A DNA stretch of 64,000 nt from Hymenobacter baengnokdamensis (GTDB lineage Bacteria; Bacteroidota; Bacteroidia; Cytophagales; Hymenobacteraceae), in contig NZ_CP044285.1 of NCBI RefSeq assembly GCF_008728635.1, positions 2,728,001 through 2,792,000 on the forward strand, given 5' to 3'. A program made the position numbers and the translations under genes. The notes under the pieces were generated by a model. That model had not been told where the DNA came from. It did no database searches and saw only the letters and a program-made list of their open reading frames with translations. This document shows, in pieces, positions 50,548-59,155 of this stretch. How positions within the stretch are numbered: position 1 is the first letter of the stretch; every line of letters begins with the position of its first letter.

Positions 50548-51636
50548 GCTGTTTGAGTTAATTTATACCCGTCACGAAGTGGGTTGCGAATCCAGGAGGT
50601 GAAAGTTGAGGGTAAGTAAGGACGCGAGTTCTTGGCCGAACTCGTTGAGTCGGGAGAAGAAGCCGAGCACGGCTTGTCGGAAGTGGCCCTTGGTGCGGTA
50701 AAAGGTGGCGTTGATGATTTTCTGGCGCAGGAACTTCCACAGGCGCTCAATCAGGTTCAGGTTGGGCGAATAGGGCGGCAGAAAGACCTGCACCAGGGGC
50801 TTATCGGCCAGCCACTGGGTCAGTTCCTGGTTTTTGTAGTAGCGGGCGTTGTCGCAGACCACGTAAATCGGTTGGCTGGGATGGGCGGCCAGCAGCTGTT
50901 CGTATAAGGCTTTTGTGCTCTGGGCGTTGACGCAGGCCGTTTCGTGCACGTACACCTGCGTAGGGCAGTGCGCGTTGAGGGCCGCGTTCAGATTCACCCG
51001 TTCGCGTCCGCTGACCGTAGGCAGGGGCCGCTGTGCGCCTTTTTCGGTCCAGGCCCGGGTGCAGCGGGTGTTGTGGGTGGGGTGGGCCGCGTCGGCAAAA
51101 TACACCACGGCGTCGCCGGCCGCAGCCCGTTCCAGCAGGGGCTGCAACCGGTTGGCCAGAAAAGCGGCCTGCGCGTCGGCGTCCGCTTCGCAAGGCATGG
51201 GCGTGGTGAGCTTGTACACAAAGCCCAACCGGTGTAGCAGGTCCGTCAGGCCCGAAACCGAGTAGCGCACGCCGGTGGCCTGTGTCAGCCAGGCCTGCAA
51301 CGGGCGGCAGTCGGTGTACAGGGTCCGGCGCAGCTCCTGGCACAAGCCGGCGAGTTGGGTGCTGGTCAGCAGCCCCCAGTAGCCGCGCTGCTCGTGGGCC
51401 AGGTACTTCTCCAAGCCCAACCGGGCAAAGGCCTCGGCGTAGCGGTACACCGTGCCATCATCCAGCCCCAAATCGTCGGCAATGCTTCCCGCCGAGCGCC
51501 CTTGTCCAGCAACAGCACCACCGTCACTTTTACGTAGCCCTCGTCATCGCGCCGTTGCTTTTGCAACGCACGCAACCGTTGGCGCTCCGGGTCGGTGAGG
51601 GAAACCTGCATGCCGCAAGTTTAATCAACGGCTTTC
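50548..51636 (-). mobile_element. IS630-type insertion sequence (ends approximate)
   Basis: A single transposase in two frames occupies most of this segment. Weakly matching candidate ends are GAAGCTGTTTGAGTTAA near 50551 and TTAATCAACGGCTTTC near 51620, inverted and imperfect. IS630-type elements insert at TA, and a TA lies just outside the left candidate end. The right end may be damaged by the adjoining IS5-type remnant. Boundaries could be off by tens of bases. Confidence 0.55.
50572..51611 (-). CDS. IS630 family transposase, split by a -1 frameshift
   Basis: The N-terminal helix-turn-helix is in one frame (from ATG 51611: MQVSLTDPERQRLRALQKQR, then VTVVLLLDKG). The catalytic part is in another (299 residues from 51471). 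They join if the reading frame slips by -1 near GACAAGGGCGCTCG (about 51500), giving LLLDKG-RSAGSIADDLGL. The full DDE set is present: Asp127 (YFADAAH), Asp207 (VVCDNARYY) and Glu242 (NLIERLWKFL). Programmed frameshifting occurs in some IS630 members, so this may be a functional element rather than a broken one. I see no classic A-rich slippery heptamer. Confidence 0.85.
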
Positions 51637-51683
51637 GCTTTTTACTTCGCGACGAGTTTAGCTTGGTGAAACAAGTAGGGGAA

Positions 51684-51863
51684 AAGGTCGCTCGCAAGCG
51701 CTACAGTTCGGATTTGTCGACGCGGGACTGGCAGGAGTTGGAACCGCTGTTGGTCGTGCGCCGGCGCAGCAAGTGGCCGCTGGTGGAGGTCGTGAACGCC
51801 ATTTTGTACGTGCTCAAAAACGGGTGCATGTGGCGGGACTTACCGGGGGATTTGCCGCCCCAA
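51684..51863 (+). pseudogene. Truncated IS5-family transposase (N-terminal part)
   Basis: The frame codes RKRYSSDLSTRDWQELEPLL, then RRRSKWPLVEVVNAILYVLK and NGCMWRDLPGDLPP, which is the N-terminal IS5/IS1182-like (DUF4096) part of an IS5-family transposase. It has no proper start codon and stops exactly where a 200-bp inverted-repeat element begins, so it cannot make an active enzyme. Confidence 0.82.
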
Positions 51864-52063
51864 CTGGCGCGAGTTTAGGCAAAGCCGTAACTCGTGACAA
51901 ACTATAAGGATGAGGTTGTACCTCATCTGCCGCAACGCAGCAAGCTACGGTTGCGCAGTAAGCACAAGTCTTTCGATGCCGCTTTGCCGCTGGCGCGGCA
52001 GTGGAGGTGCAACCTCCACCATAAAAAAGGCACGAGTTACGGCTTCGCCTAAACTCGCGCCAG
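51864..52063. repeat. 200-bp inverted-repeat (MITE-like) element
   Basis: The 33-bp termini CTGGCGCGAGTTTAGGC.. (51864-51896) and its inverse (52031-52063) match with one mismatch. An inner second dyad pairs AGGTTGTACCTCATCTGCCGC near 51915 with its inverse near 52000. The whole 200 bp can thus form one long hairpin. It carries no reading frame of note and abuts the truncated transposase. No clear target-site duplication was identified. Confidence 0.75.
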
Positions 52064-52115
52064 TACTAGCTGGTAGGGTACTGAAAAGCAAAAGCGGCAC
52101 CTTAACGGTTTGCCG

Positions 52116-52123
52116 TACTTTTG
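52116..52123 (+). promoter_or_regulatory. Possible -7 box of valS
   Basis: TACTTTTG matches TAnnTTTG and lies 26 bp before the valS ATG, between the inverted-repeat element and the gene. TTTG at 52109 is too close to be the -33 box. Confidence 0.4.
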
Positions 52124-52149
52124 CTACCTAGTAGCAGACCCCCGACCTA

Positions 52150-54780
52150 ATGTCCCTCGCCAAAACTTATTCGCCCGCCGACGTTGAAGCCAAATGGTAC
52201 CAGCGCTGGCAGGAGCAGGGCTTTTTCCAAGCCAAACCCAACCCCCGCAAGCAGCCCTACACTGTGGTTATTCCGCCGCCCAACGTGACGGGCGTGCTGC
52301 ATATGGGCCACATGCTCAACAATACCATCCAGGACGTGCTGGTGCGCCGCGCCCGGATGCAGGGCAAGGAAGCCTGCTGGGTGCCCGGCACCGACCACGC
52401 CAGCATCGCCACCGAGGCCAAGGTAGTGGCTATGCTCAAGGAGCAGGGTATCAATAAGAAAGACCTGAGCCGCGAAGATTTTCTGACCCACGCCTGGGCC
52501 TGGAAGGAGAAGTACGGCGGCATCATCCTGGAGCAATTGAAGCAGCTCGGCGCCTCCTGCGACTGGAGCCGCACGCGCTTCACGATGGAGCCCAAGCTGA
52601 CCGAGGCCGTGCTGCGCGTGTTCGTAGACTTATATAGGAAAGGCCTAATATACCGGGGCGTGCGCATGGTGAACTGGGACCCGCTGGGCGGCACCGCCAT
52701 CTCCGACGAGGAAGTAATTGCTAAGGACACCCAGGCCAAGATGTACCACCTCAGGTACGAAGTGGTGGGCCAGCCCGGCCGCTTCCTCACGGTGGCTACC
52801 TCGCGCCCCGAAACCATCATGGCCGACGTGGCCGTGGCCGTGAACCCCACCGACCCGCGCTACCAGGACCTGGCCGGGCAGCGCGTGCGCATCCCGCTGC
52901 TGGGCCGCGAAATTCCGGTTATCCAGGATGAGTACGTGACGGTAGACTTCGGTACGGGTGCGTTGAAAGTGACGCCCGCCCACGACCTGAACGACTACGA
53001 GCTGGGTTTGAAGCACAACCTGCCGGTTATTGATATTCTGAATGATAACGGCACGCTGAACGAGAAAGCGGAGCTGTACGTGGGCCAGGACCGGTTTGCG
53101 GCCCGCCGCAACATCGTGAAGGATTTGCAGGAAGCCGGTCTGCTCGATAAAGTTGAGGAGTACGCCAGCATCGTGCAGACCTCGGAGCGCACCGGGGCCG
53201 TGATTGAGCCCAAGCTGAGCTTGCAGTGGTTTCTGAAAATGGAGCACCTGGCCAAGCCCGCGCTCGAAGTGGTGGAAAACGACACCATCAAGCTGCACCC
53301 GCCCAAGTTCAAGAACATGTACCGGGTGTGGATGGAGAACGTGCGCGACTGGTGCATCTCGCGCCAGCTGTGGTGGGGCCAGCGCATTCCGGCCTGGTAC
53401 CTGCCCGATGGCTCGTTTGTAGTGGCCCAGCATGAAACCGAAGCCGTAGAGCTCGCCCGCGAGCAAAGCGGCAACAACGGGCTGCAAGCCAGCGACCTGC
53501 GCCAGGATGAGGACGTGCTCGATACCTGGTTTTCGTCGTGGCTGTGGCCGATTTCGGTATTCGATGGCTTCGATGACCCCGACAACGCCGACATCAACTA
53601 CTTCTACCCGACCAACGACCTCGTAACGGCCCCCGAAATCCTGTTTTTCTGGGTGGCGCGCATGATAATGGCCGGCCTGGAATACCGCAAGGAAGTGCCG
53701 TTTAAAAACGTGTACCTCACGGGTATTGTGCGCGATGCGCAGGGCCGCAAGATGAGCAAGCAGCTCGGCAACTCGCCCGACCCGCTCGACCTCATCCGTG
53801 ACTTCGGCGCCGACGCGGTACGGACCGGGATGCTGTTTTCGTCGCCCGCCGGCAACGACTTGTTTTACGACCAGAAGCTGATTGACCAGGGGCGCAACTT
53901 CAACAACAAGCTTTGGAACGCCTTTCGCCTCGTGAAAGGCTGGGAAGTGGATAACAGCTTGCCCTTCGCCAATGCGCAGGCGGTGAGTTGGTTTGAGGCC
54001 CGACTGGCCGAAGCCGTAGCGGTGCTCGATGAGCATTTCGACAAGTTTCGGATGAGCGATGCCTTGCTGACCGTGTATAAACTGGTCTGGGATGACTTCT
54101 GCGCACTCTACCTCGAAATGGTGAAGCCGGCCTACCAGCACCCGATTGATGCCGAAACGCTGCGCGTCACCGTGGGCTTCCTCGAAACGCTGCTCAAGCT
54201 GCTGCACCCGTTCATGCCCTTCATCACCGAAGAGCTGTGGCACGAGCTGGCCGAGCGCGGCCCTAAAGACTACGTAACCGTGGCCCACTGGCCCAAAGTG
54301 ACCGCCCCCGCCGACAGCGCCAACACGCTGGCTGAGATGGACAAGGCGCTGGCCATTGTGGCCGGCGTGCGCAACGTGCGCAACCAGAAAAACCTTGGTC
54401 CGGTGAAGCCATTAACACTGGCGGTGAAAACCGACGACCAGGCCGCCGTGCTAGCCTATGCGCCGCTGGTGCGCAAGCTGGCCAACCTCAGCGACTTATC
54501 GTTTGCCCAGGAAGCGCCGGCCGGTGCGGTCAGCTTCGTGCTCGGCGGCAGCGAGTTCTTTATTCCGCTCGATAGCCAGGTGGATGCCGCCGCCGAGCGC
54601 GCCCGCGTGGAGAAAGAGCTGGGCTACGCCATCGGCTTCCGCGACTCGGTAAACAAAAAGCTTGGCAATGAGAAGTTTGTGGCCAATGCCAAGCCCGACG
54701 TGCTGGAGCGTGAGCGCCAGAAGCTGGCCGACGCCGAGGCCAAAATCGCGGCGCTGGAGCAAGCCTTGAAAGCGCTGTGA
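52150..54780 (+). CDS. valS: Valyl-tRNA synthetase
   Basis: Charges tRNA-Val. The 876-residue class I synthetase has the HIGH-type motif LHMGHMLNN (about 50-58), the editing domain (VATSRPETIMADVAV, GTGALKVTPAHDLNDYE), the KMSKS-type loop GRKMSKQLGN (about 533) and the anticodon-binding domain. A C-terminal coiled-coil arm follows (about 800-876, AAERARVEKELGYA, ERERQKLADAEAKIAALEQAL). It is a typical bacterial ValRS length with no sign of damage despite the mobile sequences just upstream. Confidence 0.97.
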   Translation: MSLAKTYSPADVEAKWYQRWQEQGFFQAKPNPRKQPYTVVIPPPNVTGVLHMGHMLNNTIQDVLVRRARMQGKEACWVPGTDHASIATEAKVVAMLKEQGINKKDLSREDFLTHAWAWKEKYGGIILEQLKQLGASCDWSRTRFTMEPKLTEAVLRVFVDLYRKGLIYRGVRMVNWDPLGGTAISDEEVIAKDTQAKMYHLRYEVVGQPGRFLTVATSRPETIMADVAVAVNPTDPRYQDLAGQRVRIPLLGREIPVIQDEYVTVDFGTGALKVTPAHDLNDYELGLKHNLPVIDILNDNGTLNEKAELYVGQDRFAARRNIVKDLQEAGLLDKVEEYASIVQTSERTGAVIEPKLSLQWFLKMEHLAKPALEVVENDTIKLHPPKFKNMYRVWMENVRDWCISRQLWWGQRIPAWYLPDGSFVVAQHETEAVELAREQSGNNGLQASDLRQDEDVLDTWFSSWLWPISVFDGFDDPDNADINYFYPTNDLVTAPEILFFWVARMIMAGLEYRKEVPFKNVYLTGIVRDAQGRKMSKQLGNSPDPLDLIRDFGADAVRTGMLFSSPAGNDLFYDQKLIDQGRNFNNKLWNAFRLVKGWEVDNSLPFANAQAVSWFEARLAEAVAVLDEHFDKFRMSDALLTVYKLVWDDFCALYLEMVKPAYQHPIDAETLRVTVGFLETLLKLLHPFMPFITEELWHELAERGPKDYVTVAHWPKVTAPADSANTLAEMDKALAIVAGVRNVRNQKNLGPVKPLTLAVKTDDQAAVLAYAPLVRKLANLSDLSFAQEAPAGAVSFVLGGSEFFIPLDSQVDAAAERARVEKELGYAIGFRDSVNKKLGNEKFVANAKPDVLERERQKLADAEAKIAALEQALKAL

Positions 54781-54807
54781 ACGAGAATGATTTGGTGGGA
54801 TTAAAGA

Positions 54808-54854
54808 AGTGTTGGGGCTGGTACCACATTCGGTGCCAGCCCCAACACTCTTTT
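54808..54854 (+). terminator. Terminator of valS
   Basis: AGTGTTGGGGCTGG (54808-54821) pairs with CCAGCCCCAACACT (54836-54849) over 14 bp, followed by CTTTT. Confidence 0.9.
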
Positions 54855-54983
54855 GAGGGTCAGTAATATGCCGCTGCTTTCTGGGCCTGGGAAGCGGTAC
54901 TCAGCCCAGGGAAGCAGAAAAATATAATGGGCTCAGTCACAATTTATGCCGTTTCTTTGAGGTAGTTAATAAAGTTTTTTTCC

Positions 54984-57122
54984 ATGAAAATACTATACGC
55001 ATTCTGCCTTAGCTGCCTGGCTGGTCTGACGGCGCTTGAGGTTCAGGCGCAGGCTGCCCCTTCTGCCTCTATGACTAATCCACCCATTGCCACGGTTAAA
55101 GCCAAGGAGCTGGTGTCGCCCAACGGCACCCGCACCGACAACTACTACTGGCTCAACGAGCGCGAAAATCCCCAGGTACTCGACTACCTGAAAAAGGAGA
55201 ACGCCTACACCGAGCAGCAAATGGCCGGCGTTAAGCCCTTGGAAGAAAAGCTTTTCAATGAGATGAAAGGCCGCATTAAGGAGCAGGATGCTTCGGTGCC
55301 TTACCGCGACCACGGCTACTATTACTACACCCGCTACGAAACCGGCGGCGAGTACCCGCTTTATTGCCGCAAGGAGGGCTCGCCGCAGGGGCCCGAAGAA
55401 GTGATGCTCAACGGCAACGAGATGGGCCAGGGCAAGTCGTACTTCGCCATCGGCGGCTACGCCGTGAGCGACGATAACCAGACGCTGGCCTACGGTGTCG
55501 ACAGTGTAAGCCGCCGGCTTTATACGCTGCGCTTCAAAAACTTGAAAACCGGCAAGCTCTATCCCGAGAAAATTGCTAATACGGCCGGCTCGGCCGTGTG
55601 GGCCGCCGACAACAAGACGGTTTTTTACGCCAAAAAGGACGTAACTACGCTGCTGCCTTTTCAGGTATATCGCCACACGCTGGGCACCGACCCTGGCCAC
55701 GACGTGCTGGTGTATGAGGAGAAGGATAACACCTTTGGCGTGGGCATCGAGCGCAGCAAGTCGCGCCACTACATCGGCATTACGCTGCACAGCTCGCTCT
55801 CGTCGGAGTATCGCTATCTGGAGGCCAATAAGCCGGCCGGCGAGTTTAAGGTATTTCTGAAGCGCGAGCCCGACCACCTCTACGAAGTGCAGGATGCCAA
55901 CGGTCAGTTCTACATCCTCACCAACTGGGAGGCTCCCAACTTCCGGGTAATGGCCGCGCCGCTTACCAACACCGGCAAGGGCCAGTGGGAAGACGTGGTG
56001 CCGGAGCGCGAGGACGTTTTCATCGAGCAGATGGAGCTATTTAAAGACCACTTGGTACTCAACGAGCGGGCCGAAGGACTGCGCGAGATGCGCGTCATCA
56101 ACTTCTCGGATGAGGTGGGCCACACTATTCCATTTCGTGAGCTGGCGTACACTACCTACATCGGGGCCAACCCGGAGTTTGATACCCCGACGCTGCGCCT
56201 GACCTATACCTCGTTTACCACGCCGGCCACTACCTACGACTACAACATGGCTACGCACAAGCTCACGCTGCTCAAGGAGCAGCCGGTGCTGGGCGGCTTC
56301 AACAAGGAGGACTACGTGACGGAGCGCTACTTCGTGACGGCCCGCGACGGCAAAACGATTCCGATGACGGTGGTGTACAAAAAAGGCTTCAAAAAGGATG
56401 GTACCGGCCCGTTGCTGCAATACGCCTACGGCTCGTACGGCATTTCCATGGACCCAACCTTCTCCTCGGCGCGGCTGAGTTTGCTCAACCGCGGCTTTGC
56501 CTACGCGCTGTGCAATATCCGGGGTGGGCAGGAGCTGGGCCGCAAGTGGTTTGAAGATGGCCGCATGCTGCACAAGAAAAACTCGTTTACCGACTTTATC
56601 GACTGCTCGCTGTTTCTTGTCAAGGACAAATTCACGTCGCCCGCCAAGCTGTTTGCCGAGGGCGGCAGCGCCGGCGGCCTGCTGATGGGCGCAATAGTGA
56701 ATATGCGCCCTGACCTATATAAAGGCGTTATCGCCGAAGTGCCGTTTGTGGATGTTGTTACGACTATGTCGGACGCCAGCATTCCGCTCACCACCGGCGA
56801 GTACGACCAGTGGGGTAACCCGGCCGATAAAAAGTACTACGACTACATGCTCTCGTACTCGCCCTACGACAACGTGAAGCCCCAGAAATATCCCAATATG
56901 CTGGTGCTTACGGGCCTGCACGACTCGCAGGTGCAGTATTTCGAGCCCGCTAAATGGGTAGCCAAGCTGCGGGCCACCAAAACCGATAACAACCTGCTAC
57001 TACTGCATACCGACATGGATGCCGGCCACGGCGGGGCATCGGGCCGCTTTAAGGCGTTGCACGACGTAGCCCGGCAGTACGCCTTCCTCTTTATGCTGCT
57101 GGGGCAAAAATCGGTGATGTAA
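54984..57122 (+). CDS. S9 family prolyl oligopeptidase (oligopeptidase B-like), exported
   Basis: A serine peptidase of 712 residues. A signal peptide (about 1-24: FCLSCLAGLTALEVQAQA) suggests a periplasmic location, unlike cytoplasmic E. coli PtrB. The N-terminal beta-propeller (about 50-430) is followed by an alpha/beta-hydrolase domain. The nucleophile is Ser562 in GGSAGGLLMGA, the Asp is in LTGLHDSQVQYFEPAKW and the His is in DMDAGHGGASGR. YGSYGISMDPTFS and the GGQELGRKWFEDGRMLHKKN block are oligopeptidase-B hallmarks. It would cut peptides after basic residues. Confidence 0.92.
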   Translation: MKILYAFCLSCLAGLTALEVQAQAAPSASMTNPPIATVKAKELVSPNGTRTDNYYWLNERENPQVLDYLKKENAYTEQQMAGVKPLEEKLFNEMKGRIKEQDASVPYRDHGYYYYTRYETGGEYPLYCRKEGSPQGPEEVMLNGNEMGQGKSYFAIGGYAVSDDNQTLAYGVDSVSRRLYTLRFKNLKTGKLYPEKIANTAGSAVWAADNKTVFYAKKDVTTLLPFQVYRHTLGTDPGHDVLVYEEKDNTFGVGIERSKSRHYIGITLHSSLSSEYRYLEANKPAGEFKVFLKREPDHLYEVQDANGQFYILTNWEAPNFRVMAAPLTNTGKGQWEDVVPEREDVFIEQMELFKDHLVLNERAEGLREMRVINFSDEVGHTIPFRELAYTTYIGANPEFDTPTLRLTYTSFTTPATTYDYNMATHKLTLLKEQPVLGGFNKEDYVTERYFVTARDGKTIPMTVVYKKGFKKDGTGPLLQYAYGSYGISMDPTFSSARLSLLNRGFAYALCNIRGGQELGRKWFEDGRMLHKKNSFTDFIDCSLFLVKDKFTSPAKLFAEGGSAGGLLMGAIVNMRPDLYKGVIAEVPFVDVVTTMSDASIPLTTGEYDQWGNPADKKYYDYMLSYSPYDNVKPQKYPNMLVLTGLHDSQVQYFEPAKWVAKLRATKTDNNLLLLHTDMDAGHGGASGRFKALHDVARQYAFLFMLLGQKSVM

Positions 57123-57134
57123 GCAACGAAAAGC

Positions 57135-57350
57135 TTAGCGCAGTACCGAAGGCGCGGTGGTCGAGTGGGCCGCCGCGCTTTTTTCGTCGGCGCTCAGCTG
57201 GGCCTGTAGTTGAAACGTGACCTGCTGGCAGGCGGCAAAATGCTGCTCGGCCGTTTTGAGGGCGGCCTCAGTAGACAGCAGGCGCTGGTAGAGAAAGAGG
57301 ATAAGGCCCAGCGCAATGGCCAGTGTGGCGATAAAAAGGATGTTTTTCAT
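57135..57350 (-). CDS. Small membrane protein with coiled coil
   Basis: A 71-residue protein with one N-terminal transmembrane helix (ILFIATLAIALGLILFLYQRLL), a helical, coiled-coil-like segment (STEAALKTAEQHFAACQQVTFQLQAQL in parts) and a short Ser/Thr/Ala tail. No family is recognised. It lies convergent with the S9 peptidase gene, 12 bp away. Confidence 0.6.
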   Translation of the reverse strand: MKNILFIATLAIALGLILFLYQRLLSTEAALKTAEQHFAACQQVTFQLQAQLSADEKSAAAHSTTAPSVLR

Positions 57351-57377
57351 GCGTATTGGGTAAGCTGTAATTACCGC

Positions 57378-57438
57378 AGAACGTCCTGCTCAGCCGGCAT
57401 CCGCTTCGACAAGGGGAGCCAGCTGAGCAGGACGTTCT
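57378..57438. repeat. Inverted repeat, short relative of the AAGAACGTC family
   Basis: AGAACGTCCTGCTCAGC at 57378-57394 is perfectly complementary to 57422-57438 (17 bp), enclosing 27 bp with CGCTTCGACAAG in it. It shares AGAACGTC and CTTCGACAAG elements with the palindrome at 48614-48707. A T6 run follows on the plus strand. Confidence 0.8.
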
Positions 57439-57460
57439 TTTTTGATTTCTGACCACTAAG

Positions 57461-58897
57461 CTATACTGCCGTATTGGGGTCAAACTGCTCGAGGTAGTCG
57501 GCCACCTTGCGCACAAACATGCCCCCGAGCGAGCCATCGACCACGCGGTGGTCGTAACTGTGGCTCAGGAACATAAAGTGCCGGATACCGATTAGGTCGC
57601 CCTGGGGCGTTTCGATAACGGCGGGCTTTTTCTTGATGGCCCCCACGGCCATGATGGCCACCTGCGGCTGCATGATAATGGGCGTGCCCATTACGTTGCC
57701 AAACGAGCCCACATTGCTGAGCGTGTACGTGCCGCCTTCGAGGTCCTCGGGCTTGAGCTTATTCTGGCGGGCGCGGTTGGCGAGGTCGTTCACCTTCTTG
57801 CTCAGTCCGTTAAGGTTAAGCTGGTCGGCATTATGAATGACCGGCACGATGAGGTTGCCCGACGGCAGCGCGACCGCCACCCCGATGTTAATATCGCGTT
57901 TTTTGATTATATAATCGCCATCTACCGACACATTGATGTTGGGGTAGTCCTGAATGGCGCGCGCCACCGCCTGAATGAAGATGGGCGTAAAGGTGAGGTT
58001 TTCGCCTTCGCGCTTCTTATAAGCATCCTTGTGCTTGTTGCGCCAGTTCACCAGCTCGGTTACATCGGCCTCCACGAAGCTCGTAACGTGCGGCGAAATA
58101 CGCTTGGAATCGACCATTCGCTGCGCAATCATCTTGCGCATGCGGTCCATCTCCACCAGCTCCTGGCTGCCCGATACCGACGGCGCGGGCTTGGCCGTAG
58201 CGCTGGCGGCCTGCGGCTTGGGAGCAGCGGGAGCCGGAGCGGGTTGCGGCGCTGCCTTGGGCACAGCCGGGGCAGGCTGGGCCGCCGGCGCGGCGGGCGC
58301 CGGAGCCGCCGGTACCAGCGGCTGCTTGCCGTTGGCTACGTAGTCGAGAATATCTTTTTTAGTTACGCGGCCTTCCTGGCCGGTGCCGGGCAGGCGCTCG
58401 AGGTCGGCCATGCTCACGCCTTCCTCGCGGGCAATGCTGAGCACCAGCGGCGAGTAAAAGCGGCCTTCCTGCACCGGATGCTGGGCGCCGGCGGGCTCGG
58501 GAGCCGCTACGGGCGTGCCAGGGCCCGGCAGGTAGGGGACGCTTTCGTCGCCGGCCGGCGGGGTGGGCAGCGCGGGTACGCGGTCGGGCGCGATTACGGG
58601 CGGATTGGCGCTGGCTTCTTCCAGGTCGTCGGTGTTTTGGGCAGGGGCCGAGGCTGCATCCGTCTCGACAATGGCAATGGGCGCGCCCACGGCTACTACC
58701 TGGCCTTCCTGCACCAGGATTTCGGCCAGCGTGCCGGCGTACAGGGCGGGCACTTCGGTATCGACCTTGTCGGTGGCTACTTCCAGTACCGACTCGTCTT
58801 GCTCAATGGTATCGCCAACTTGCTTGAGCCATTTCAGCACGGTGCCTTCCATGATGGATTCGCCCATCTTGGGCATCGTCATTTCCACTCGGGCCAT
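57461..58897 (-). CDS. 2-oxo acid dehydrogenase E2 (dihydrolipoyllysine acyltransferase)
   Basis: Core acyltransferase of a pyruvate- or branched-chain 2-oxo acid dehydrogenase complex. The 478-residue protein has one lipoyl domain (about 1-80) with the lipoylated Lys44 in VATDKVDTEV. A Pro/Ala-rich linker, an E1/E3-binding domain (about 145-190: YSPLVLSIAREEGVSMADLERL in part), a second Ala/Pro linker (about 195-245) and the catalytic domain with YDHRVVDGSLGG (catalytic His and Asp) follow. The DKVDTEVPA lipoyl motif is the form common in branched-chain or combined-specificity E2. E1 and E3 genes are not adjacent. Confidence 0.93.
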   Translation of the reverse strand: MARVEMTMPKMGESIMEGTVLKWLKQVGDTIEQDESVLEVATDKVDTEVPALYAGTLAEILVQEGQVVAVGAPIAIVETDAASAPAQNTDDLEEASANPPVIAPDRVPALPTPPAGDESVPYLPGPGTPVAAPEPAGAQHPVQEGRFYSPLVLSIAREEGVSMADLERLPGTGQEGRVTKKDILDYVANGKQPLVPAAPAPAAPAAQPAPAVPKAAPQPAPAPAAPKPQAASATAKPAPSVSGSQELVEMDRMRKMIAQRMVDSKRISPHVTSFVEADVTELVNWRNKHKDAYKKREGENLTFTPIFIQAVARAIQDYPNINVSVDGDYIIKKRDINIGVAVALPSGNLIVPVIHNADQLNLNGLSKKVNDLANRARQNKLKPEDLEGGTYTLSNVGSFGNVMGTPIIMQPQVAIMAVGAIKKKPAVIETPQGDLIGIRHFMFLSHSYDHRVVDGSLGGMFVRKVADYLEQFDPNTAV

Positions 58898-58953
58898 AAA
58901 AAGGGGCAGGGGGTGTTAAAAGGAGGGGTGGGGTGGGAGGGAGTTTATGACTG

Positions 58954-58961
58954 CAAAGGTA
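58954..58961 (-). promoter_or_regulatory. Possible -7 box of the E2 gene
   Basis: TACCTTTG on the minus strand matches TAnnTTTG and is 56 bp upstream of the E2 ATG. The -33 element is uncertain. Confidence 0.4.
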
Positions 58962-59155
58962 GCCGCAAACTCAACCGGGTTTAGCGCGGCCGGTTCGGGC
59001 CGGGTTCAATTGCCCGGTACATCCCGTCTGCTGGCCAAATACTGGGGTTAGCAACTCCTGGCGGCAGCCGGGCACCTGGTTACTTTTGCACTGGTTTTCG
59101 CCGGCTATGTGCCTGCAGAGAGTACTAGTATTGCTGATTTTATAAGTATAATATA

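Noticed and set aside
52645..54288. 547-codon open frame on the minus strand inside valS
   Set aside because: valS is complete and conserved on the plus strand; the opposite frame has antisense composition (runs of His, Val and Gln).
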